Source: Bacteroidota bacterium
GTDB taxonomy: Bacteria > Bacteroidota > Bacteroidia > Chitinophagales > Chitinophagaceae
Length of the DNA stretch: 44,181 nucleotides
Reading direction: 5' to 3'
Assembly (NCBI GenBank): GCA_023423835.1
Contig: JAFAEW010000140.1
Coordinates: 1 to 44,181, forward strand
Position 1 is the first letter of the stretch; every line of letters starts with the position of its first letter. The position numbers and the translations under genes are program-made. Below are positions 9,130 through 16,002 of the stretch, one piece after another. Under the pieces are notes generated by a model that searched no databases, was not told where the DNA came from, and saw only the letters and a program-made list of their open reading frames with translations.

Positions 9130-9564
9130 TCAGATCACAAGGTTTTCCTTATGTTTCAAACCATCAAAATCGAGTTCGGAAATCATCTGTAATCCCTTCA
9201 ATGGTTTTATGAGTGCGATAAGATCTTTCACAAACTGCTGATCAATCTCATCCCCCTTAATAAGCCATAAAAAGTCGAGATTTCTGAATTGAGGAATCAG
9301 GTATTCACCATCATCCTGGTTCTGGTAAACATAGTGATCAACATTCCGTTGACTGTCCGGTGAATGATAAACGGGAAAATGATAATCCCGGTTTTTTTTC
9401 TTGATATGCAAATCAACGTCCGGAAGGATGCAAAAATCATAGGGCAGGTAATGATTCAACATCCAGCAAAAACGGTAGTTCTTTACAGGAATCATTATGC
9501 CCAGCAATCTCGATCCTTCAAAGAAATCTCCGGTAGTTTTATCGATATCGAGAACAAGCTTCAA
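9130..9564 (-). CDS. IPExxxVDY-type small protein with a diverged signature
   Basis: A 144-residue cytoplasmic protein. The start appears to be TTG at 9564-9562, because the only in-frame codons between it and the upstream stop TAA (9573-9571) are CCA and ATA. The region LIPQFRNLDFLWLIKGD (about 89-105) matches the Bacteroidota IPExxxVDY signature with E to Q, V to L and Y to F changes. The N-terminal part (LLGIMIPVKNYRFCWMLNHYL) also fits the family, which typically begins with a ligand-like fold of unknown function. It starts 6 bases after the M28 peptidase stop codon, so the two are co-transcribed. Function is unknown for the family. Confidence 0.65.
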   Translation of the reverse strand: MKLVLDIDKTTGDFFEGSRLLGIMIPVKNYRFCWMLNHYLPYDFCILPDVDLHIKKKNRDYHFPVYHSPDSQRNVDHYVYQNQDDGEYLIPQFRNLDFLWLIKGDEIDQQFVKDLIALIKPLKGLQMISELDFDGLKHKENLVI

Positions 9565-9570
9565 TGGTAT

Positions 9571-11214
9571 TTAAAATTGAATGATAAAATCCATCTGCTT
9601 TCCATCTCTCAACACGATCAGTTTGGTTTGATCGCCCTTTTTAAAATGTTGCAAAGCCTTCATATAGGAAACAACATCTACAAATTTATATTCTCCGATT
9701 TGTAATAAAATGTCTCCGCCTTTCAATCCCGCTTTTTCGGCCGGTTTGCCTTTGCTTACTGCATCGATGCGCATGCCGGTGCCGGTAAAACCGTAGTCGG
9801 GCATTACGCCGAGCGTCACGGGAAGCGAAACCTGCTGCATCTCCTGATCCTTGGTTTTAGTGAAATCGAGCTTTCCGTATTTCCCCGACGCTTCTATGAT
9901 CCGGCTGATGTAATCGATGATCTGCATTTCGCCCCTGAAATTTATCTTTTGCCAATCGTCCGTGGCTTTATGATAATCGCTATGACTGTTTGTAAAGAAA
10001 AACAAAACAGGGATATCCTTATGATAGAAAGATGAATGGTCGCTCGGGCCACTGCCGCTGCTGTCGAATTTTATCGCGAGATGATCGTGTCCGATCTCGT
10101 TAAACAGCTTTCCCCAGGTTGGTGAAGTTCCATAACCGCCAATCGTGAGCTTATGCGTGGTGTCATATCGTCCGATCATATCCATATTTATCATGTAGTT
10201 GGGAACAATGTTTACCGTTGGATGCTCAAGCCAGTATTTCGATCCCAATAATCCGAGCTCTTCTCCCGAAAAAGCTATAAATAAAAAATTGTTCGAAGGA
10301 TTTTTCTGCTGCTTCAGGATGCGCACAAGTTCTATCAATGCGGCCGTTCCGCTGGCATTATCGTCGGCCCCATTATGAATCTCTCCCTGCCCGTCGAGGC
10401 TGTTATGATCTTCCCCAAAACCAAGGTGATCGTAGTGTGCACCAATTATTATGGTAGTCGGCTGGTTGAAGTTGAGCATTCCCACAACATTCTTTCCGGT
10501 TCGTTGCGAACGCTTCAGGCTTGTCCGGAGGTTGATATTGTAGGAAGCAGTATGATCTGGAAAATAATTTTTCATTGCAGCATTGGTAACAAACAATACA
10601 GGAATCGTGTAGGCCGAACTTGTATCGTTTTTATTGTATTGAATATTGTCAACGAGGTTGCTGCTGTTGTAAACGATCAGAGCAGTTGCATTTTTTCCCG
10701 CTGCTCTTTGTGTCTCCTCTTTGATGGCCTGATTGATATCAAAATGAGGATTGTGGGCATTCTCAGCAACGACATCCTTTACATCGTAAAACCAGGGTGT
10801 ATTCTTTTCCGGAAGTCCCGGCGTTGCAACCCCATTTAATTGTGAATTGGCAGAATACGGCAGCGGAAAATAATCCGATTTCAGTTGCAGCTCCCTATCG
10901 TTTACGGTAAAATGAGTGGCAGAATCATCGATCTGCTTTCCTTCATTGATCTCAAATTCCTGCACATAACCTTCGGTTCCCTTGGCCGCCAGTCCATATT
11001 TTGCAAACTGTCCGGCAATATATTCCATCGCCATTGTTTCGCCTCTGCTGCCCGTTCTTCTTCCTTCGAGTTTATCGGATGCAAGAAATTCAATATGTTT
11101 TTGAATATTCTGCAACGTGATCTTATCGGCCCGTTCCTGTTGCTTTCGCTCCTTTTTCGATTGTGCAAATGTTATGGAAGGAACGAGCAATATGAGAAGA
11201 AGTAATTTTTTCAT
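9571..11214 (-). CDS. Secreted M28 family metallopeptidase with C-terminal PDZ domain
   Basis: A 547-residue protein from the ATG at 11214 (the frame is open 8 codons further). Residues 1-18 are a signal peptide ending TFAQ. After a PA-like insert (about 95-225), the di-zinc catalytic core shows HYDH (H260), GADDNASG (bridging Asp about 284), the SGEELGLLGS pair (Glu 318 and 319), NMDMIGR (Asp 345) and a late SDYHKATDD histidine (about 415). This full ligand set suggests an active aminopeptidase. Residues about 465-545 form a PDZ domain (GMRIDAVSKGKPAEKAGLKGGDILLQIG). It probably trims peptides in the periplasm or at the surface for nutrient use. A -7 box at 11236-11243 supports it as first gene of the operon with the IPExxxVDY-like and GH9 genes. 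Confidence 0.9.
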   Translation of the reverse strand: MKKLLLLILLVPSITFAQSKKERKQQERADKITLQNIQKHIEFLASDKLEGRRTGSRGETMAMEYIAGQFAKYGLAAKGTEGYVQEFEINEGKQIDDSATHFTVNDRELQLKSDYFPLPYSANSQLNGVATPGLPEKNTPWFYDVKDVVAENAHNPHFDINQAIKEETQRAAGKNATALIVYNSSNLVDNIQYNKNDTSSAYTIPVLFVTNAAMKNYFPDHTASYNINLRTSLKRSQRTGKNVVGMLNFNQPTTIIIGAHYDHLGFGEDHNSLDGQGEIHNGADDNASGTAALIELVRILKQQKNPSNNFLFIAFSGEELGLLGSKYWLEHPTVNIVPNYMINMDMIGRYDTTHKLTIGGYGTSPTWGKLFNEIGHDHLAIKFDSSGSGPSDHSSFYHKDIPVLFFFTNSHSDYHKATDDWQKINFRGEMQIIDYISRIIEASGKYGKLDFTKTKDQEMQQVSLPVTLGVMPDYGFTGTGMRIDAVSKGKPAEKAGLKGGDILLQIGEYKFVDVVSYMKALQHFKKGDQTKLIVLRDGKQMDFIIQF

Positions 11215-11235
11215 GTCCAGTTGATTGTTTGAGGG

Positions 11236-11243
11236 CAAAGGTA
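11236..11243 (-). promoter_or_regulatory. -7 promoter box for the M28-IPExxxVDY-GH9 operon
   Basis: Minus strand reads TACCTTTG, an exact TAnnTTTG match, 21 bases upstream of the ATG at 11214. No good TTTG -33 match is found about 19 bases further upstream. Confidence 0.45.
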
Positions 11244-11320
11244 AGAAGCAGAATGAAAACTGATTAACAGAGATAAAGCAGGAAGCTAAATCCTGTACAA
11301 TCCGTTATTTTGCAGAAAAG

Positions 11321-12142
11321 TTGAGGGTGAAAACAAGATGCGAAAAGATTGCGCTTCATCATTCTGAAATCAATTTCCATGTCTTTGGAAACGGTGAAGC
11401 GCCGCTGTTTTGCTTTCACGGCTATGGCAATAGCGGGCGCAGCTTTGAATTTTTGAATGAATACCTGGGAAACCGTTTCACTTTTTTTTCCATTGATCTT
11501 CCATTTCACGGCGAAAGTAAATGGAATGAATCTTATCCTATAAACCCGTCAGATCTGATACAAATTCTTAAACTGCTGTTGGAAAAACATGGTTTCGGAG
11601 GAAAAATGATCAGCCTGTGCGGCTATAGTTTAGGAGGCAGAATCGCATTGGCTTTAACCGAGCTGATGGCTGCTGAAGTGGAACGGACCGTATTGATCGC
11701 ACCGGATGGTCTTCACATGAATTTCTGGTATTGGGTCGGTACGCAAACGCAGACCGGAAATTTTATTTTCAACAGGATAATGAAACATCCGCAATTTGTG
11801 GAACGCTTTTTCGCATTGGCTGAAAAAAGAGGATGGGCGAGTAAAAGGGAAATTGATTTTGCGGGATACTATGTTCGCACCGAAACGGCAAGGTTGAATT
11901 TATACAACCGATGGACCTTCCTCAGAAAATTCAAACCGTCAATTCGGAACTTAAGAAGGGTGATTCTAAAATTCAACATTTCCGTTCGCATGTTGTTTGG
12001 CATCAATGATCCGATCATTTTAAGCAAGCGAAGTGAAAAACTGAGAAAAGGCATTCCCCATGTGAAAGTAGATATTGTATCGGCAAATCATTTTTTATTA
12101 AACAGAAGTCATGCAGACGACATAGTAAAAATGTTTTATTGA
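11321..12142 (+). CDS. Alpha/beta-hydrolase fold protein
   Basis: A 273-residue protein with the canonical alpha/beta hydrolase order: oxyanion-hole loop FCFHGYGNSG (about 30-39), strand FFSIDLPFHGES, nucleophile elbow CGYSLGG (Ser 103), an acid in FGINDPII (about 228) and the catalytic histidine in SANHFLLNRS (His 257). No signal peptide, so cytoplasmic. There is no in-frame ATG near the start: candidates are TTG at 11321 or GTG at 11327, while the ATG at 11338 is out of frame. A TTATTTTG close to the -7 consensus sits at 11306-11313. The substrate is unknown (ester, lactone or thioester); resemblance is to BioH/MenH-like small hydrolases in general, not to a named one. Confidence 0.8.
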   Translation: MRVKTRCEKIALHHSEINFHVFGNGEAPLFCFHGYGNSGRSFEFLNEYLGNRFTFFSIDLPFHGESKWNESYPINPSDLIQILKLLLEKHGFGGKMISLCGYSLGGRIALALTELMAAEVERTVLIAPDGLHMNFWYWVGTQTQTGNFIFNRIMKHPQFVERFFALAEKRGWASKREIDFAGYYVRTETARLNLYNRWTFLRKFKPSIRNLRRVILKFNISVRMLFGINDPIILSKRSEKLRKGIPHVKVDIVSANHFLLNRSHADDIVKMFY

Positions 12143-12215
12143 ATAATGTTATGGCAGAGGAAAAGGATTTGAGAAGATAAACAATAAGCAATTTTTTTGA
12201 TATAAACAGTCCGAG

Positions 12216-13373
12216 TTGAACGATCTGAATCTTTATACTTTCATTTTAGCGGTCTCGATTTTATTGGCTGCGGGATACTACCTGCTGATTTTGATATACC
12301 GGTTCTGGTTGAAAGTAAGTGCTAAACACCAGGTTGCAACTTCAGGATTCTCAACCGGATTTTCAATTCTCATTCCTGCCAGAAACGAAGAGCGAAACAT
12401 TGAAAGATGTATCCGGTCGATTTTTGCAAACGATTATCCGGCGGATTTATTCGAAGTACTGGTGGTGGATGATTTTTCAGAAGATGATACGGCGAAAATT
12501 GTTCAGATTCTGCAAAATCAATATCCGCAATTGCGGCTGATTCAACTGAAAAATTATGTAGATCATCCGATCAATTCGTATAAAAAGAAGGCAATTGAAA
12601 CGGCCATTCTGCAGTCTGACTTTGATTTCATTCTGACCACCGATGCTGACTGCGAACTGCCGGATACCTGGCTGGCAGCATTTGATGGGATAATAAGAAA
12701 AGAAGATCCGCTTTTTATTGCGGCACCGGTGAAAATAAAATATACCGGCACCTTTCTATCGCTTTTTCAAAGCCTCGATTTTCTGAGTCTGCAGGGAATT
12801 ACGATGGCGGCCGTGGGCGCCGGTTTACATACGCTTTGCAATGGCGCCAACCTCGGATATTCGAAAGAGGCATTTTACAATGTGGATGGATTTAAAGGCG
12901 TTGATAACATCGCGAGTGGTGATGATATGTTGCTGATGTATAAAATACAGGAAAAATTTCCCGGCCGCATTGGCTATCTTTTATCGCGCCAGGCAATTGT
13001 GGAAACACAACCGATGCAAACCTGGAAAGCCTTTTTCAATCAGCGTATAAGGTGGGCAAGCAAGACGGGATTTTACGATGATAAAAAGCTGTTACCCTTG
13101 CTATTGCTCGTATATTTTTTCAATCTCGATTTACTTCTATTGCCGGTTTTCAACTTTTGGTGGCCTGATCTAATCCTGTGGTGGCTTTTTTTATTGCTTG
13201 TAAAAATCGTGATAGAGCTGTTCTTTCTCTGGCCCGTTGCCCGGTTTTTTGGTTACACCCGGTTACTGATCTGGTTTCCGTTTTTGCAACCGTTTCATAT
13301 TGTTTATACAGTTGTTGCCGGCTTTCTGGGGAAGTTCGGAGATTTTGAATGGAAGGGAAGAAAGGTGAAGTAG
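12216..13373 (+). CDS. Membrane-bound processive-type glycosyltransferase family 2
   Basis: A 385-residue protein. The start must be TTG at 12216: the only codons between it and the in-frame TGA at 12198-12200 are not initiators. One N-terminal helix (about 6-30) is followed by the GT-A domain with SILIPARNEERNIERC, VVDDFSEDDT, the DXD-like TTDADCELP, and QRIRWASK (the Q/R-x-x-R-W acceptor motif of processive GT2 enzymes). Three or so helices close the protein (about 295-370). This layout matches COG1215-type transferases, which make or extend lipid-linked or exported polysaccharides, such as poly-GlcNAc or glucan synthases and glucosyl-lipid transferases. It lies 73 bases after the hydrolase gene and about 110 bases ahead of a GT39-like gene, so the trio may work together. 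Confidence 0.85.
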   Translation: MNDLNLYTFILAVSILLAAGYYLLILIYRFWLKVSAKHQVATSGFSTGFSILIPARNEERNIERCIRSIFANDYPADLFEVLVVDDFSEDDTAKIVQILQNQYPQLRLIQLKNYVDHPINSYKKKAIETAILQSDFDFILTTDADCELPDTWLAAFDGIIRKEDPLFIAAPVKIKYTGTFLSLFQSLDFLSLQGITMAAVGAGLHTLCNGANLGYSKEAFYNVDGFKGVDNIASGDDMLLMYKIQEKFPGRIGYLLSRQAIVETQPMQTWKAFFNQRIRWASKTGFYDDKKLLPLLLLVYFFNLDLLLLPVFNFWWPDLILWWLFLLLVKIVIELFFLWPVARFFGYTRLLIWFPFLQPFHIVYTVVAGFLGKFGDFEWKGRKVK

Positions 13374-13482
13374 TAAACTGAACCGGCAGGAGAAAAACGA
13401 AAGTCACGGCAATCGGCGGTAATCTTTGAATCTGGCTTCTGAACTATCAATTATCTCCCTAACTTTCGGTTTAAAAAAATTA

Positions 13483-15012
13483 ATGTCGAGACAATCATGG
13501 CTGCTGCTGTTTTTTATTATCCTGAAATTTGCGCTGCAATATTTCCTGATCAATCCTGTGTACGATCTCCAGCGGGATGAATATCTGTACCTCGATCAGG
13601 CCAATCACCTTGCGTGGGGATACGCCTCGGTTCCACCGTTTACCAGTTGGAATTCGCTTCTTATTAAAGCATTGGGAAATTCGGTTTTCTGGATAAAATT
13701 CTTTCCCGCGCTTTATGGCTGCCTCACGCTTTTCCTGGTGTGGAAGATGGTAGAACGTTTAAACGGAAACCTTTTTGCCTGCTGCCTTTCCGCCGTCACC
13801 ATTATCTTTTCAGTGATTCTCCGGCTCAATATTTTGTATCAGCCCAACTCGTTTGACGTTTTAAGCTGGACCGCGCTGTATTTTGCTGTCATCGCTTTCA
13901 TTCAAACAAAAAAATCGCGATGGTTGTGGATCGCCGGACTGGTGTTTGCTTTTGGATTTTTGAATAAATACAATATTGCCTTTTTGACGGCAGGATTGGT
14001 ACCTGCCTTACTTATCACTTCTGAAAGAAAGATCTTTCTTAATAAGCATCTTTATTTTGCAGCAGCGATTGCATTGGTATTGATCCTGCCGAATCTCATC
14101 TGGCAATATCAAAATGACTTTCCGGTGGTAAAACACATGCAGGAACTGGCTGCCACGCAACTGGTAAATGTTGACCGTTTCGGGTTTTTGAAGGCGCAGA
14201 TCATGTTTTTCCTTTCGGGCATCTTCGTTCTTATCGTGGCATTCATTTCCTTCTTTGTTTATCCGGCATTTAAAAAATTCAGGTTTGTCTTCTGGTCGTT
14301 TTGGTTTACCTTGATCCTGTTTTTATATTTCCGCGCCAAGGATTATTACACCATAGGATTGTATCCGGTGTTGATAGCATTCGGATCGGTTTACCTGGAA
14401 CATCTGCTTTCTTCCCTAAGTGTCCGTTTTGTAAGGTGGGTAGTCGTGCTGATTCCGCTCTTGATTTTTGTTCCGATGATGCAATACATTTTTCCGGTTC
14501 TCACACCGGATCAGATCTATCAGAAAAGGGAAAAATTTGAGGCGCTCGGGCTCACAAGGTGGGAAGATGGGAAAGAGCATAACCTGCCGCAGGATTTTGC
14601 GGATATGCTCGGATGGAAAGCCATTGCAGCAGCTACCGATAGCGTTTACCAGACGATCGATGACAAAGAACACACGCTCGTTTTCGCCGATAACTATGGG
14701 GAAGCCGGCGCGGTCAACTATTATTCTACCATTAAAAATTTAAAAGCAGTTTCGTTGAATGCAGACTATATCAATTGGTTTCCTAAAAACAAATCCTACC
14801 GTCAGATTTTAATCGTCAAGGAAAGAGATGATGACGAATCAGATGATCCTGAAATGAAAACCGAACATTCCCTGTTTAATTCAATTGAATTTAAGTGGCG
14901 TTTAAACAATCCTTATGCAAGGGAAAACGGTGCAACGATCTACCTCTTATCTGATCCGAAAGTCGATCTTAATAAAGTGATTGAGCAGATGATCAGAGAA
15001 GGGGATAACTAA
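13483..15012 (+). CDS. GT39-like (PMT/ArnT family) membrane glycosyltransferase
   Basis: About 509 residues from the ATG at 13483 (MSRQSWLLLFF); the frame is open from a TTG at 13426 but the extra 19 residues are unlikely. The first helix is followed by a periplasmic loop with NPVYDLQRDEYLYLDQANHLAWGY, where the acidic D/E pair (DE in QRDEY) is the conserved catalytic region of GT-C enzymes that use polyprenyl-phosphate sugars. About ten hydrophobic helices follow up to about residue 345 and a soluble C-terminal domain of about 165 residues closes it. Family members transfer a sugar from a lipid donor to lipid A, proteins or glycans on the periplasmic face. The upstream GT2 could make that lipid donor (inference). 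The acceptor is unknown. Confidence 0.8.
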   Translation: MSRQSWLLLFFIILKFALQYFLINPVYDLQRDEYLYLDQANHLAWGYASVPPFTSWNSLLIKALGNSVFWIKFFPALYGCLTLFLVWKMVERLNGNLFACCLSAVTIIFSVILRLNILYQPNSFDVLSWTALYFAVIAFIQTKKSRWLWIAGLVFAFGFLNKYNIAFLTAGLVPALLITSERKIFLNKHLYFAAAIALVLILPNLIWQYQNDFPVVKHMQELAATQLVNVDRFGFLKAQIMFFLSGIFVLIVAFISFFVYPAFKKFRFVFWSFWFTLILFLYFRAKDYYTIGLYPVLIAFGSVYLEHLLSSLSVRFVRWVVVLIPLLIFVPMMQYIFPVLTPDQIYQKREKFEALGLTRWEDGKEHNLPQDFADMLGWKAIAAATDSVYQTIDDKEHTLVFADNYGEAGAVNYYSTIKNLKAVSLNADYINWFPKNKSYRQILIVKERDDDESDDPEMKTEHSLFNSIEFKWRLNNPYARENGATIYLLSDPKVDLNKVIEQMIREGDN

Positions 15013-15201
15013 GACCGCAGAAAAATTGTTTGACGGATATTTCTATCTCCATTTTCGAACAGGTGAAGGCGGGCTTAAGGATTCCGTTTAGATGACAATT
15101 GAATCGAAACGAATGGTTTTGCCAAATTAAAATTTCTCTCAGTGCAGAAATTTATTTTTGCAATTGTGATCAATTTGTGGGGAATTCTGTTCATGTAAGG
15201 C

Positions 15202-15229
15202 AAAAAAAGGCCCCGTTTCCGGAAACCTT
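15202..15229 (-). terminator. Intrinsic terminator of tRNA-Val
   Basis: Read on the minus strand, AAGGTTTCCG and CGGGGCCTT pair around a GAAA tetraloop with one bulged T, followed by seven T residues. It begins 11 bases after the tRNA 3' end, a textbook tRNA terminator. Confidence 0.8.
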
Positions 15230-15240
15230 TATAGTGTCTG

Positions 15241-15315
15241 TGGGAGTTGACGGGTTCGAACCGCCGACCCTCTGCTTGTAAGGCAGATGCTCTGAACCAG
15301 CTGAGCTAAACTCCC
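15241..15315 (-). tRNA. tRNA-Val (anticodon UAC)
   Basis: The minus strand folds into a standard 75-nt cloverleaf. The acceptor stem is GGGAGTT/AACTCCC with discriminator A. The D-arm is GCTC...GAGC, and the anticodon stem TCTGC/GCAGA encloses loop CTTACAA, giving anticodon TAC (reads GUA and other valine codons). The T-arm is GGCGG-TTCGAAC-CCGTC. The CCA tail is not encoded. It is a single-gene unit with its own promoter (15332-15362) and terminator (15202-15229). Confidence 0.97.
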
Positions 15316-15331
15316 TTATTTGTTGGGAGTG

Positions 15332-15362
15332 CAAAGATAAGGCTGAACAAATATCTGCCAAA
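15332..15362 (-). promoter_or_regulatory. Complete Bacteroidota promoter for tRNA-Val
   Basis: Minus strand shows TTTG (15362-15359), a spacer of 19 bases, then TATCTTTG (15339-15332). This matches both the -33 TTTG and -7 TAnnTTTG consensus with the preferred spacing. The box ends 16 bases before the tRNA 5' end. It is the best promoter in the window and a good reference for the organism's sigma factor. Confidence 0.8.
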
Positions 15363-15388
15363 TTTTTTCGTGCATTTCTCTAAAAAAA

Positions 15389-15658
15389 TTACTCATCATC
15401 TTCTTCATAATAAGCATCTTCATTGTCATAATATGCCTTCGACCAGGCCTCCACTGCTTCATCGCTGATCAGTTCAATGATATCATAGATCGAGTCTGAT
15501 TTTCTTTTCCATTCGCTGATGACTTCACTTTTGTATTTAACCACATACATGCAATTGTCGGTTTCCAGTTTTACCTGAATGAGCGTAAGTTCATTATTAT
15601 CTTCGGTTTCCTGTACTATATAATAACATGCGGGCTCTAATAATGAATAGGAATACAT
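15389..15658 (-). CDS. Small acidic hypothetical protein
   Basis: An 89-residue protein, not recognised. The start ATG at 15658 is followed by MYSYSLLEPACYYIVQE. Composition is rich in Tyr, Glu and Asp, with a strongly acidic tail (YYDNEDAYYEEDDE) and no signal peptide or membrane helix. The centre (about 30-70) looks like alternating strands followed by a helix (SDEAVEAWSKAYYD). Such compact acidic proteins can be partners of basic proteins or nucleic-acid mimics, but nothing here proves a function. A possible -7 box lies at 15762-15769. It sits alone between tRNA-Val and the pyrophosphatase. It is probably real, because the frame fills the gap cleanly and codon use resembles its neighbours. 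Confidence 0.65.
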   Translation of the reverse strand: MYSYSLLEPACYYIVQETEDNNELTLIQVKLETDNCMYVVKYKSEVISEWKRKSDSIYDIIELISDEAVEAWSKAYYDNEDAYYEEDDE

Positions 15659-15761
15659 ATTTCTTCTCCTGATTTCTTTAATTTTTAATAATGTTTGTTC
15701 TTCCGTCGTTTTTTAAGGATAGGCGGCAGCTTATTGGAGTTAGTTAGAAGCGGGAGGGTCA

Positions 15762-15769
15762 CAAAAGTA
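15762..15769 (-). promoter_or_regulatory. -7 promoter box for the small acidic protein gene
   Basis: Minus strand reads TACTTTTG, an exact TAnnTTTG match, implying a leader of roughly 100 bases to the ATG at 15658. There is no clear -33 element, so confidence is limited. Confidence 0.35.
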
Positions 15770-15944
15770 ATTATTATTTACGGTTAAGCCGGAAGAGCGC
15801 CAACTAATAATTTGTTAGAAGAAAAATTTGCGATCTTATCACTCTTTTTCAATGCAGTATAAATGACATTTTTCTCTATGCTTTCCAGGGGCTAAAAATG
15901 GAGCCTTCGGAAAATTCTGCAAAATTGCCGGATTCGGATCGACT

Positions 15945-15981
15945 CAAAAAAAATAGCCGTTCCGGTGATGAACAGCTATTT
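15945..15981 (-). terminator. Intrinsic terminator of hppA
   Basis: AAATAGC and GCTATTT (15951-15957, 15975-15981) plus GTTC and GAAC pair around a 7-base loop with one mismatch. On the minus strand the stem is followed by an uninterrupted T-run (complement of 15945-15953). It sits 22 bases after the hppA stop codon. Confidence 0.75.
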
Positions 15982-16002
15982 CTAAAAATTCCGCTATCTC
16001 TT

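Larger units (their letters stand above)
15659..16002. other. 344-base intergenic region
   Basis: No convincing gene. It holds a likely promoter for the small acidic gene (15762-15769) and the terminator of the pyrophosphatase gene (15945-15981). A plus-strand frame at 15898-16164 overlaps the terminator and the pyrophosphatase gene and is rejected. Confidence 0.6.

Noticed and set aside
10375..10839. Plus-strand 154-codon frame opposite the M28 peptidase gene
   Set aside because: The opposite strand codes a clear peptidase with all metal ligands, so this frame is a by-product.
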